Part shown: in pieces, positions 48,701 to 61,134 of the stretch | Numbering within the stretch: the first letter of the stretch is position 1 | Layout of the letters: each line of letters opens with the position of its first letter | DNA from: Voacanga thouarsii | Lineage: Eukaryota > Streptophyta > Magnoliopsida > Gentianales > Apocynaceae | NCBI GenBank assembly: GCA_026120185.1 | Contig: JANUWF010002051.1 | Location: forward strand, 1-64,000 | Direction: 5' to 3' | DNA length: 64,000 nucleotides | Program-made: the position numbers and the translations under genes | The notes under the pieces: generated by a model | Databases searched by the model: none | What the model was told of the DNA's origin: nothing | The model's input: the letters and a program-made list of their open reading frames with translations, nothing else

Positions 48701-51120
48701 TTCTCCTAAGTCCTTCATATCAAACTGTTTACCCAACTAATTTTTCACCAATGTTAATGTCTTTACATCATTTCCAATGAGAAGGATGTCATCAACATAC
48801 AGTATGAGAAAAATTACCTTACCATCTATAATTCTCTTATAGATACAAAATTCATTAGGATACTGATTAAAACCATAAGATTTAATGACTGAATCAAACC
48901 TGATATTCCAAGATCTAGATGCTTGTTTAAGCCCATAAATGGACCTATTCAACTTGCAGACTTTATGTTCCTAATCTTCTTGGATAAAACCATCTGGTTG
49001 TACCATGTAGATACATTCGTCGAGATTTTCATTAAGAAAAGCTATCTTGATGTCCATTTGCCATACTTCATAGTTGAAGTGAGCTGCAATGGATAAGAGG
49101 ATTCTTATAGATTTTAGCATGGCCACAGGCGAGAAGGTTTCCTCATAGTCAATACCTTCTCATTGGGTATAACCCTTAGCAACCAATCTAGCTTTAAAAG
49201 TTTCCACTTTCCCATCTACTCCTCTCTTTCTTTTGTAGACCCATTTACACCCAATAGGTTTTACCCCATTAGGTGATTCTACAAGTTCCCAAATGGAGTT
49301 AGTGTACATGAATTTCATTTCTAAAACCATTGCACTCTTCCAATGGTATGTGTCTATATCCTCTACAGCTTCTTTATACGTAGTAGGATCCTCTTCTTCC
49401 TCAAGAGAGATTGTTTGAAAAGCTTCTTCATAGAATAAGTATCTAGAGGGACATCGAATGACTCTTCCACTAAGTCTAAGCTGTGGAGGTTCTTGGATGA
49501 CTGGACTTTCCTCCTCCTCGTTGACTAGAAGTAGATTTGCTGATTCCTCAATGACTAGATTTTAAATAGGGGTAAGAAGGTTTTCCACTCTATGTGCCGA
49601 AGAGCTAGTGGGTATATATGGCATAATATCTATTTCTCTCCCACTAGAATCTGGCATGTTAACTGGCATAAATACGAATTCACTATGTGAATCTTGAGTA
49701 TGAGTTTCTGTAACCATTTGCTTAGGATTATCTCCCTTGGTTTCTTCCAAAAAAACCCTACTCTTGGATCCATGTTCTTCTATATACTTGTCCTCTAAGA
49801 AAATTGCTTACAAATATTTTCTTATCTTAAGGATTATAGAAGTAGTATCCCCTTGTTCCTTTTGGATACCTAACAAACAGACATAATTTTAGTCATAATT
49901 CTATTTTATCCATCTTTCCCTTTAGCACATATGCAGGATAACCCCAATTATAGATATGTGTCAAATTAGACTTTCATCCATTCCACAATTCCAATAGAGT
50001 CTTAGGGATAGACTTTGATGGAACCATATTTAATATATATGTCGCAGTTTGTATAGCATATCCCCAAAAGAATGTATTAAGTGTAAAGAAGCCTAGCATT
50101 GTTCTGATAAGGCCCTGTTTCTCCTTTCTGCCACTCCATTTTGTTGAGGAATGCCTAGTGCACTTAGTTGGGATAAAATTCCATTTTCTGACAAGTAAGA
50201 TCTAAAGTCATAGGATAGATATTCTCCACCTCGATCTAACCGAAGTGTCTTAATGTTCTTTCCTAACTGCTTCTCAGTCTCAGCCTTAAATTCTTTGAAT
50301 TTTTTTAAGGTATCAGACTTATGAGTCATTAGGTAAACATATCCATATCTTGATTAATCATCCGTAAAAGTAATGAACTACTCATACCCACCTCTAGCTT
50401 GGACACTAATTGGTCCACATATGTCAGAATGCACTAATTCTAAGACTTCCTTTGCTCTATTTCCTTTGGAAGGAAATGATCTTTTGGTCATTTTACCTTC
50501 CAAACAAAATTCGCAAACTTGAAAAGGTTCCACCTTTAAGTCACTTAAAGGACATTCTTTTATAAGTCTTTGAATTCTATTTAGATTAATATGACCAAGT
50601 CTAAGATGCCTTAGGAGAGTCTCATTAGTAAGAGATAACTTAATGCATTTGTTAGTTTCAGTATGATATAATGAACTATGGGTAGGTTTCAAAGCATACA
50701 AATCATTATTTAAATATCCACGATATATCAAAGAGTTATTCAAAAATATCTCTATGGATAATTTATAAAATTTAACAGAATATTTTTGTTTGAATAACAA
50801 AGAAATCGAAATCAAATTTCGATAAATGTCGAGAACATAATAACAATCCTTCAAAACCAAATGTTTATTATCAAAATAAAGATAAACATCTCCAATAACT
50901 CTTGCAGATACCACCGATCCTGTGTCAACCCTTAGAGTATGCTCTCCCTCATTGAGATGTCTGGTTACTTGGAACCCCTGCAATGAATTGTAAACATAGT
51001 TAGTGACTCTAGAATCTACTTTCCAAGTATTTGTAGAATCATTCACTAAATAAGTTTCAATGTAGGACAACTCATCAGTACCTTGCCTGCGTTTAGCTAA
51101 GTAATCTGGGCACTCTGTCT
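45790..51120 (-). pseudogene. copia-D pol: protease, integrase, RT, RNase H (split by a solo LTR)
   Basis: Minus-strand order: protease region KVDSRVTNYVYNS near 51020, where the active-site D-S-G reads D-S-R; LRHLRLGHINLNRIQRLI near 50590; KMTKRSFPSKGNRAKEVLEL; VHSDICGPISVQARGGYE; a stop in FITFTDD near 50360; LRLDRGGEYLSYDF and SALGIPQQNGVAERRNRAL near 50110; RT SIYGLKQASRSWNIRF at about 48945 and YVDDILLIGNDV near 48780; LGIQIIRDRKNRQIALSQTS; MLCTRLDICHAIGMVSRYQ near 48450; RNase H EAEYVAACEAAKEVVWLKKF near 48150. The solo LTR 45947-47939 splits the end; ISSAENLADPFTKSLP finishes at about 45935-45880. The RT catalytic YVDD is intact. Confidence 0.9.
45947..47939 (-). mobile_element. Solo LTR (2.0 kb) of the copia-C/E family, inside copia-D RNase H
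   Basis: TGTATATTG...TTTCCCAACA, flanked by TCTAG (45942-45946) and TCTAC (47940-47944), one mismatch. It cuts the RNase H reading between HLLREIVQFGDVD and VCKISSAENLADP. It resembles 3375-5397 along its length (e.g. CCTTAAGCCTCTTTGG-type start, the CCCAATAAATAATTAA blocks and GTGATCCATACCTTACTG). An A run at about 46008-46027 lies in it. Confidence 0.9.
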
Positions 51121-51121
51121 T

Positions 51122-52009
<888 letters not shown>

Positions 52010-53349
52010 TTTCTGAAATTAGATAAAATAAAAAATATGAGCCATTCATCATATCATGATGCATGATCAATATAAAATAGTATGATGCATGATCAATATG
52101 ATAATATTTTAAGTAGGAATAGAAACTACTATCAAAATACGACAACTTAAAACTCTACAGATACATGTACTCTATAGGAGATAACAATGTAACTTATAGT
52201 TAGGTTAAGAACCACAATCTAAAACCCCGAAGTAATATGCACCTCTATAAGAGATAACAATATAACTTATAGTTAGGCCTGGATCATCTCACTAAAATTA
52301 ATATATCTTGCATCTAAATGCAATATTAGTTTTAGTGTTGTTAAAATACTTTTATCCATCATAGATATTATTTGAATATTCTATAGGAAGTCCTTATAAT
52401 GTCTTTGATTTAAGTGTAACCCCTATATTCAATTTTTTTTTTTTATATTAAGGTTCCAATCCAATCACATCACCTATAGGGTAATTATGAATGAATTAAA
52501 CTTTTAAAAATAATTAAAATTTTGATGCCCAATCTAGTAACCAGTAAAACGTAGCCTTCCTATAATAAGATCATTTAAAATGGCACAAAACAAACGTTAA
52601 TTTTACTAATTGACTAATAGAGAATGCCTAAGGTTAATTAAGATTAACCATTTCATACTTATTTTTTTAATTTAATAAAAAAAATAATAATTTATTTATG
52701 CATAACTAAATAGTATCTAGAACGGCGTTAATGCAAACTATATGGTATGTTAACATGAATGATACATAATTCAATCTAATTAAATAGTAAAAAACTATAA
52801 AATAAAAATAATTTTATGGTCAAGCTAGATTCAAAATAAAATTGCAAAATTATAATTGAAAATCTAATTGGCTAACAAAATAGCCAACCTTCAATCTTCT
52901 TCAATATTAGTTTGGTAAAGCAAGATAACAATGCAAGGTCTCCTGTGGAATGTTGGATAGAATGTTGTGCCTCCATATTGGTGGTCTTGGGATCAAATCC
53001 CAACTTAGCCACTTTCTCCACCCCCCCCCGCCCCCCTTTTTTTTTAAATAAAAGGGAGTGGCCTGGTCTGTGTAGCCCAGCGCAGCTCTGGGTCGGCCTA
53101 GTCAATAATAATAATAATAATAATAATAAATAACTCAAAAGGGAAACATGGAAACGTAATCCACCCCTTTTGTTACAAGACTCGATAATACTTATACATA
53201 TTCCCCGAATCAAAGACTATACCATAAAATTACTTTGAACAGAATTAATCAAATCATTCACCATGAACATAAATGTATTATTCCTACACCGCTCAACTAA
53301 ATATATGCATAAAAGATTTAACCTTAACACATACATATTAAAACCTGAC
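52010..53349 (-). other. copia-D 5' leader between PBS and gag
   Basis: AT-rich, no recognised frame. A duplicated motif (GAGATAACAATGTAACTTATAGTTAGG at 52180 and 52250) and TATGATGCATGATCAATAT at 52080 are seen. Holds the SINE-like insert 52915-53133. Confidence 0.6.
52915..53133 (+). mobile_element. SINE-like tRNA-derived element with (AAT)n tail
   Basis: From about 52920 the + strand reads like a tRNA-derived head, with B-box-like GGGATCAAATCCCAAC at 52991-53006. After a C/T-rich stretch comes a body TGTGTAGCCCAGCGCAGCTC-type segment and a 3' tail of about nine AAT units (53104-53130). This head-body-simple tail order is that of plant SINEs. It is GC-richer than copia-D around it. Target duplications are not clear, and the exact start is uncertain. 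Confidence 0.6.
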
Positions 53350-53361
53350 TTTGATACCAAT
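53350..53361 (-). promoter_or_regulatory. Primer binding site of copia-D
   Basis: Minus strand ATTGGTATCAAAGTCAGG directly follows the 5' LTR end ...AACA. TGGTATCA is complementary to the 3' end of initiator tRNA-Met, the usual primer of plant copia elements. Confidence 0.85.
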
Positions 53362-53999
53362 TGTTAGTTAATTGGATCGATATGTATATGTGTCAACCAG
53401 ATTAAATCCTGAGAATACATGAAAACGAATCATACTTTTGTAGATATCGTCATCATCAATACGATCCTTGAAGTCTTTGGCCTTCTGGTAACGCTCCAGA
53501 CCCCCAAGTCTTCTTCAATATAATCTCCCTAGACCAGAAAATTGCTAATCGTATTTTTCTTTCTCTCTTTGTTGATAGTGGACTCACAAAAAAAAAAAAA
53601 AAAAAAATTAAGAGAACAAGAACATTATTTCTCACGTATTTTGAAAATACAATCATAACGCAATATATATAGTTGACTCTACCTCAAAATACAAATCCTG
53701 ATAGAATAAGAAGAGTATAGTTGGGTATAACTATTTCCACTTATCCTATTTCATCTCAAATACGAATTTTGATTTCCTACAATTTTTATTAATAAATTAT
53801 AATTTATTAATGTCCCATAATTAGGAGCTACTGAAGGGACCTGACTAGATATAGTTAGACTAAACTCCAATAAATTATTTTATCAACAAAAATAATTTAT
53901 TAATTACGTTCCACTCCACTAAAAGAACGTAACTGCACTCTTAGTCTAATCATAATTATTGGAGTCAATAATTATATTTAATAATTGATCGATCTAACA
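53362..53999 (-). repeat. 5' LTR of copia-D
   Basis: 638 bases, TGTTAGTTAATTGGATCGAT...GATCTAACA, pair of 44442-45076. Contains an A run at 53588-53607 that the partner lacks at that length. Confidence 0.93.
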
Positions 54000-54289
54000 C
54001 TATCATCATTAGATCCATCATCATAAATAATTAGACCACACAATATGCTAATAAATTCCCAAAGCTTCATCAGACAATCATTATCAGAACCAATAAAATA
54101 ATCCTACAAATGTGCTAGTAGATGGTTTTTTCTCACAGGCTGACTAAAAGATTGCGCACTAATAGGCTACTCGATCTACACTCTTCCTTGTTGAACAAAT
54201 TCATCATTTAGTAAATTTTATGAATACAACGGAATAGAACATAAGAAATACAGATTATATATGCTCCTCCAGGACAAAATCAAAAATAT

Positions 54290-54478
54290 GAGATTCAGGA
54301 CGAATTTAGAATTTTTAAAAAAAACTTTGGGGACGAAGGGTAAATTTTTAAACAACTCTTCTAATTTTTTTTTTATTAAAGAAAATAAAAAATTTATTAA
54401 AGAAAATAAAAAATTTTAAAAATTTTTTAGGGACGCGCGCTACCCCCTCCCTTTCTAGTTCTGTCTTTGCGCTCCTCT
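54290..54478. mobile_element. Possible small TIR element (MITE-like)
   Basis: Ends CAGGACGAATTTAGAATTT and TTTCTAGTTCTGTCTTTG are imperfect inverse complements, enclosing about 190 bases with a GGGGACGAAGG and GACGCGCGCTACCCCC core of a type common in plant repeats. No clear target duplication. Confidence 0.3.
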
Positions 54479-54589
54479 ATAGAACAATCCCACACTGCCT
54501 ACTGACCATCAAAAGTAGCATTCTGATGATAGCCACTTTCTTAGTAGTAGGTTTGTACAACTTTACTTCTTAGTCTCATAATTTTATTC

Positions 54590-54592
<3 letters not shown>

Positions 54593-54634
<42 letters not shown>
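54593..54634. repeat. (TA)n microsatellite
   Basis: About 20 TA units. Confidence 0.95.
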
Positions 54635-54636
<2 letters not shown>

Positions 54637-54719
54637 TTTATTATTCAATTTTCCCCAAAAATATGGAATATAATCATCTGATATACATTCAAAACTTTAA
54701 GGTAGCCACTAGCCACTAT

Positions 54720-55190
54720 TAGGCTTTTGACTAGTCAAAAATTCTTATGGTGCCTTCCTACTATTATTCCAAGTAGGACAACTACTCAAAACATAAACAA
54801 GCAACAGCCTTTAACAAAAAATTGTTATTTAATTTGTTCAAATGCAACGAGCGTCTCACCGTATCCATCACTATTCTATTCTTCATCTCTAGCCACCCCA
54901 TTCTGCTGGGAAATTTACCTAATAGTCAACTAATATCGGTTACCATATTTTTTTTTCAAAAATTCATCACAATAAAAAATCAGTACTCTTATTAGTACTC
55001 AAATGTTTAATATAATAACCACTCTACTTCAACATAAACTTTGAAATTTTTAAATATATCACAAGACTCATATTTTATTATATAAAAAACACCCGTGTCT
55101 TCTTACAAAAGTCATAAATAAAAGTGATTAATATTTTTTACCTCCAAAAGAAAGAGCCTCCACTAAACACATAGTACTTTTGTTGCATTG
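54720..55190 (-). pseudogene. copia-F relic: integrase core
   Basis: Reading the minus strand from about 55180: GGSFFW, ILITFIYDFCKKTRVFF, then SLVIYLKISKFMLK, SGYYIKHLSTNKSTDF and ISQQNGVA, with RIVMDTVRRSL in a shifted frame. This follows the copia integrase order (F-I-D-D-x-x-R-K-x-W-V-Y-F, K-x-L-x-T-D-x-G-x-E-F, Q-Q-N-G-V-A-x-x-x-N-R). Acidic catalytic residues are mostly lost and stops are frequent. It joins the RT piece at 44095-44441 across copia-D. Its own LTRs were not found. Confidence 0.7.
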
Positions 55191-55545
55191 AAATAATGAA
55201 GTGGGGAACAGTGTAGTCCTACTAACTGAGAGAGCTAGATTCAGTTGTGTTTGTTCGTGCTTCCTTGCCATTATAATTTTTTTTTTCTTTCTAATAATTC
55301 TCTCTATCAATTGCTAGTCCGATCTAATGTCTAATTTTGAGACCTGACTTTGCTGAAGATATAATGCATTAAAATATGTTAGGTCTAGTTTTGAGACTTG
55401 ACTCTGTTGAAGAATTTAAATATGTTAGGTTTTAGCATTCTTGAATTGCTATTTGTATTTGCTAGACTTATTACTTTTTATTTTTTTATCAAATTGATGG
55501 AAATAAGTATTCAAACCTAATTATTTTTATTTTTTTAATCATTAG

Positions 55546-55825
55546 GTAATGGCCATGGAATTGGGGATGTACAAAATAAGAGTGAACTCAATATCTCCTG
55601 GACTTTTCAAGTCTGAGATAACTGAGGGTCTCCTTCCAAAAGACTGGCTCAAGAATGCTGCTTTGAGAACTGTCCCTCTGAGAGAATACAGCACAGCAGA
55701 CGCAGCTTTAACATCACTTATGTGATACTTGATCCATGATTCTTCCGAGTATATATCTAGCAATATCTTCATTGTTGAAGCAGGAACCACTTTGGTTAGT
55801 ACGTATACCAATTTTCTCTCTGTGA
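55546..55825 (+). pseudogene. Last exon of a short-chain dehydrogenase/reductase (SDR) gene, broken
   Basis: Host-type sequence. After a splice-acceptor-like T-rich tract and ATTAG (55541-55545) the frame reads [58 protein letters not shown], stop, then [29 protein letters not shown] is the conserved segment after the SDR active-site YxxxK, and Y-I-S-x-N-I-x-x-V-x-A-G is the family's C-terminal signature (NAD(P)-dependent oxidoreductases of the FabG-like plant group). A TGA near 55722 replaces a likely Arg codon, and one frameshift near 55797 is needed to reach the usual end (PIFSL then TGA at 55823). Earlier exons with the Rossmann glycine motif and the catalytic Tyr are not found upstream, where copia-F lies. 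Probable pseudogene. Confidence 0.78.
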
Positions 55826-56879
55826 TTGTGGACAGAGATGAACCTTTTTTTTGAAAACCACAGTTCATTTCCTTGCTTTAAAGAAAAGACACCTGACATG
55901 AAGTAATGTCTTAGTCATTTTGTAGAGGAAAGGAAATGAATCAAAATTCATGTTGGGGGTTTGATTTAACATCGATCTCTGCTTTCTTTCTCCTACTTTT
56001 GTTTGATAAGCTCAGAAAATGGAAAGCAGAAAATTCATTCTGTGGTTGCACTTTAAATCGCTTCAAGATTGCATGCAAGAAATTACTCAAGCTATGGTTG
56101 GTTATGGAATGGAAGTGCCAATGTCCAATGCCACAATTTTCTTGTAATAGTATGCTTTAGTTTTATTCTTATAGCCTTGAAATTCACTTTCTTTTTTTTA
56201 ATTTACTTCTCATTGCATTTTTTTTTTTTACTTTTTTATAACTTTATTTTTATTAAATGTTTAGTACAGTTTCAAGTGATTCAAATTCTCCATCATCTGA
56301 AGAATCCTAATGAAATCTAGTGAATGTGATTCAACTACGTATTAGCTAGTTTGGCTTATTCTTTTTTTAAAGAATTTTAATTTTCTCAATGCATGAGAAT
56401 ATTATATAATTTTCAACATTACTCTACCTTCGGATACTTTATCCTTGAGATTCTATGCTATTGATTTAATCTTATAATGCTATACTTTATACATATATAT
56501 GATATAAGGTATTATACATTATAAATTCCAAAAAAAAAAATGACATTAAAAAACTTATAGCAAATGGTCAACATGATAAAATTTTTAAAAAAAATTTAGA
56601 CATCTAATTATCATCATCATTCATATTAATTTAGCAATGATTTGTGGTAATACAGACGCCACGAATTGGTTGGATGATTTAATTTACGTTAAAGATTACT
56701 AAAATTTTCCAACTATTTAGTAACAACAAGATTGTAAGCTATTCATCACCCTTTCATTTTAGAAATATCAATAATTATTAAGCATTAATAAAAATTTTCT
56801 TTCGCCTTGAACATCACCTATTCAAGTAACGATTATACTAACATAAAAATGAATCAAAATATTTCCAATAATGTGTGAA
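55826..56879. other. Non-coding stretch after the SDR exon
   Basis: AT-rich, with T and A runs, consistent with a 3' flank. Nothing recognised. Confidence 0.4.
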
Positions 56880-57391
56880 GTTTTACTATTGTTAGTGACA
56901 CTCTCTTTTAATAATTGTTAACAAAAATCACGCCATATATTCATGTGACATTCTTATTTCATTATGAATAAATGGATATTTAATTCATATTTTGTGATGA
57001 TTCATGTTGTTTAATGACTTTTTCTTAATAATGAGTGACGAATATTATGCCACCTATTCGTGTGATATTTTTTATTTTTGTCATTAATAGTTAAATATTC
57101 ACTCATATTTTTTGACAATTCATGTTGCTTAATAACATTCTTTTTTAATAATGGGTGACAAAATTTATGCTACCTATTCGTGTGAGGTTTTCATTGTTAT
57201 TATTAATAGCTGAATATTCAACTCATATTTCATAACAATTCATGGTATTTGGTGACATTATCTTTTAATAATGGGTGGCAACAAATACATCACTTATGAG
57301 TGTGGCATTTTTTTTTTTTTTTTGTCACGAATAATTGAACACTAACTCATATTGCATGGTGATCTAAGATATCTTGTGACACTTTATAAGT
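56880..57391 (+). repeat. Tandem array, unit about 120 bp, four-plus copies
   Basis: Units share TTCATGTTG(T/C)TTAATGAC, TTTTAATAATGGGTGAC and CACCTATTCGTGTGA. TTCATG-type anchors fall near 57001, 57119 and 57239, with partial copies on both sides. Copies are diverged. Confidence 0.8.
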
Positions 57392-57806
57392 TATTTTATG
57401 ACGATACTAAACGTAAAAAAAAAAAAAAAAAAAATCATAGCTATAACGGGACGCTTTTATGATAACAATCCGTATTGTTTATTAATTTGTGACAAACACA
57501 TTCATATCGTCAATGCATATCTTTAGCGATAGTGAAAAGGTAACGATCAACATACTGGCCAGGTATAGTATGATCACTAGGTAGGCATCTAGGATTTTTT
57601 TTATTGCAATTTCTTTATTTTGGATGTACTTTAATTTTACTTTCTTTAATAAAATCTCCCACCATTTGGTGGATATTTAAAAAAAAAAAAATAGTGACAA
57701 TCAACATGACGATATAAAAAAATCATAAAATACTATGCATGATAAAAAAAAATTAAACATTTCGTGATGTCAAGTGTGCCACTAATAGTCAATTTTGTTG
57801 TAGTAC
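57392..57806. mobile_element. Possible DNA-transposon end next to the tandem array
   Basis: Repeated GTGACAATCAACATGACG-type words lead to CAATTTTGTTGTAGTA at 57792-57806. Its inverse, TACTACAACAAAATTG, is a common start of plant non-autonomous DNA elements. The left end was not found, so size and class are open; the tandem array could belong to it. Confidence 0.35.
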
Positions 57807-58439
57807 ATATTTTTAGCTAAAGACTACTCTATAACAAATATTGTCATCTTGCTAAGAAAGAGACCACAATCTAGAGGTGGCCACTCTATAACAAATGAGG
57901 GAGGAAGGAGTATCTCACTCGATAGAATGTATATCTACTTGGTGTTGGGGTTATGTACTTCACAGAAATAAGAGCCATTTTTATGCCCTTTCACCACATG
58001 ACGGGAGTCATGTGCTTTACCTAGTGTAAGAGCCATCTCCGTGTCCCATCAGATGAACTTAATTACTTTTATTGCTCTACAATTCCAACAACGGTTTTGA
58101 AATTTGATATCTATGTATCTTTTGAACTATTTTTTGATAGGAATTCTTCTAAAGAAACCTTGGAATTTTATTTGAAACTCAATACTCTTTTTTCTATTGA
58201 TATCTTTCAAAACAAAATATTTTATGCACATTTTACTTTATGATTTTTTACTAGAATCTTTCAAGAGGTGCAAATTAAATTTATAAACAAGGCATGATAA
58301 ATTTTGATATATCTATAATGCATGCATCACGAAACGAATCTTGTTTTCCTTAGCCCAACTCAAACACGGGACTTACTGAGAGAATCAATTTCAAAGTATT
58401 CTTCATTAACCCTATTAACAATCAATTAAACAACGCAAA
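57807..58439. other. Stretch between the tandem array and copia-E, nothing recognised
   Basis: Contains two similar 20-base words (AAGAGCCAT near 57970 and 58030) and no recognised frame. The truncated 5' edge of copia-E lies somewhere here or just after. Confidence 0.3.
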
Positions 58440-61111
58440 ATTTGAACCTTTAAATAGGAAGAGAAAGACCAATGTCAATGACTCATATATTTGGCATCTA
58501 AGGTTGGGTTATATTAACTCAACCAGGATTCAGAGGTTAATTCATGATGGGCCTTTAGGCTCATTGAGATTGGAAAGTTAGCCTCCGTATGAATCCTGTC
58601 TTATAGGAAAAATGACCAAAAGGTCATTTGCCCAAAAGGCGGGTAGGGCTAAGGAAATATTGAGTCTTGTTCACACCGATGTGTGTGGTCTTTTGTCTAC
58701 ACCAGCAAGAGGGGGGTTGAATACTTCATCACCTTCACGAATGATTGTACTAGGTATGCTTACATTTGCCTAATGAGACGCAAGTCTGAATCTTTTGACA
58801 AGTTCAAAAAGTTTAAGGCTGAAGTGGAACATCAGACAGGTAAACAAATCAAGACCTTACGATTGGATCGTGGTGGAGAGTACCTCCTTAGTGAATTCAA
58901 GAACCACATGGTACATCATGGGATAATATCCCAACTCTCTGCACTGGGAACACCCCACCAGAACAGAGTAGCTATGAGAAGAAACAGGATATTGATAAAA
59001 ATGGTCCGAAGCATGATATATCATACTATTCTTCTAGTGTCCTTTTGGGAATATGCCCTGGAAACAACGGCATATATTCTGAACTTGGTGCTTTCCAAGT
59101 TAGTACTTAGGATGCCCTATGAGATGTGGATTGGGGTAAGCCAAGTCTGAACCATCTCAAGATATGGGGTTGTCTAACTTATGTACTGATCAAGTGAGAC
59201 AAATTAGAACTAAGATCAAAATTACGCTATTTTGTTAGGTTTGGGTATCTAAAAGGAGCAAAGGGTAGTTACTTTTATCATCCCAATGAGCAAAAAGTAC
59301 TTGTGAGTACTAATGCCAGATACGTGAAAGATAATCAAAGCACATCCACTAAAGGTTCAACAAGGTTGGAACTCGAGTAGAAGTTATCTTTTGAATCGAC
59401 TTCTTTTAACTCGATTATAGAATAAGAAGAGGCACAACCTCAAAAACCTGTACAAAAAGAGTCTCATCATAGTGGGAGGGTACTAGGGTTCCAGAAAGAT
59501 GGTCTGGAAAGGCTTTTGACCTAGTCTCCGACCATAAGGAACAAGATCCTACTAGATACGATGAGACTACTACTGATATCGATGTAAACCTATAGCATGA
59601 AGTAATGAAAGTCGAAATTGAGTCTATGTACTTCAATCAGGTTTGGAATCTTGTAGCTTCACTTGAAGGGATAAAGCTCATTAGGTGTAAGTAGGTTTAT
59701 AAGAGGAAGAGGAGAGTGGATGGAAAGGTGAAAACCTTCAAAACTAGCCTTATGGCAAATGGGTACCTTAGAAATAAGGTATCGACTATGAGGAAACTTT
59801 TTTGCCAGTAGCCATGCTTAAGTCCATCCATATCTTTCTTGCCATGACATGTTATTATGACTACGAGATATGGCAAATGAATGTTAATACGGCATTTTTG
59901 ATTGGCCATCTTAGTAAAGACATCTATAAGTCCCAACCGAAAGGCTTTGTTGCTGAATGCCAGGAGCATATGGTTTGTAAACTTAAGAAGTTCATTTATA
60001 GACCTAAACAGACATCCAGAGCATGGAACATTCGTTTTGATGACATTGTAAAATCTTACAGTTTCTTTCAAAACAAGAATGAATCATGTGTGTACAGGAA
60101 ACTGAAAGGAAAAAATGTGATTTTTTTGTACTATATATGGATAACATTTTACTCATGGGGAATGATGTAGGGACACTGTCATCTACTAAGGTTTGGTCAT
60201 CTAGTCAATTTAGTATGAAGGACTTGGGAAAAGTCAGTTATATTCTTGGAATCAAACTTCTTAGAAATAGAAAGTAGAGAATATAATGATTATACCAAGT
60301 TACATATATTGATAAGATGCTGGCTAAGTTCAGTATTAACTTATGTAAGGGAGCGTTAATCCCTTGCAGACATGGGTTGTCTTTTTCTTCAAAGGACCAT
60401 CCAAAGTCTCAAAAAGAAAAAGATAGAATGAGTAGGATTCCCTCTGCTTCAGTTGTGGGAAGTCTTATGTACGTCATGTTGTGTACTAGGCCAGATATCT
60501 GCTTTGTTGTAGGTGTAGTGGAAATCAGTCAACCTTGGGGAAGTCTATTAGCAAGTTATAAAGCATATTCTTAAGCATTTTAAGGGTACGAGAGATTATA
60601 TATTGGTTTACAGGGTTAATGACTTAGTTCCTATAGGATAGATAGACTCAGACTTTCAGGTGGATAAGGATAAGAGAAAATCCACTAGTAGATATGTCTT
60701 CACCTTGTCTAGAGAGGCTATTTCATGGGAGAGTATTAAGCAATCTTGCATTGCTGACTCAACCATGGAAGCTAAGTGTGTGGTAGCTTTGGAGGCATCC
60801 AAGGAAATAGTCTGGCTCCGAAAATTACTTTTAGAACTTGAAGTCATGCTACAGATGGACAAGCCAATAATGATATATTGCAACAACACTGGTGTGGTCT
60901 CATAATCTAAAGAACCCAAGAACCACAAAAAGAGGAAGTAATATTGAGAGGAAATACCACCTGATCCGGATTTCATCCAAAGATGGGAAGTCGTTGTGGA
61001 ACAGATTGCCTCAGAAAATAATCTAGTAGATCCCTTCACTTGGCCTTTGGCTAAGAGAGTCTTTAGAAGGCACTTAGACGCCATAGGGGTAGGTACCTAC
61101 AGACTTACTTA
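58440..61111 (+). pseudogene. copia-E pol (5'-truncated): integrase, RT, RNase H
   Basis: Plus-strand copia pol of the copia-C family. Order: LRLGYINSTRIQRLIHDGPL near 58500; KMTKRSFAQKAGRAKEILSL at about 58612; VHTDVCG; EYFITFTNDCTRYAYICLM (Asp to Asn in the usual TDD); LRLDRGGEYLLSEF near 58860; QLSALGTPHQN near 58935; RT QMNVNTAFLIGHLSKDIY near 59875 and SRAWNIRFDDIVKSYSFF; the YVDD box reads YMDN near 60140; LAKFSINLCKGALIPCRHGL; GSLMYVMLCTRPDI near 60470; RNase H KSTSRYVFTLSREAISWES at 60680; NNLVDPFTWPLAKRVF and LDAIGVGTYRLT ending at 61111. Gag, PBS and 5' LTR are missing. RT has lost a catalytic Asp. Confidence 0.9.
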
Positions 61112-61120
61112 ATCTTATAA

Positions 61121-61134
61121 TGCAAATGGGAGAT
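61121..61134 (+). promoter_or_regulatory. Polypurine tract of copia-E
   Basis: GCAAATGGGAGATTG directly before the 3' LTR start TGTTGGGATG, the standard plant copia PPT. Confidence 0.85.
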
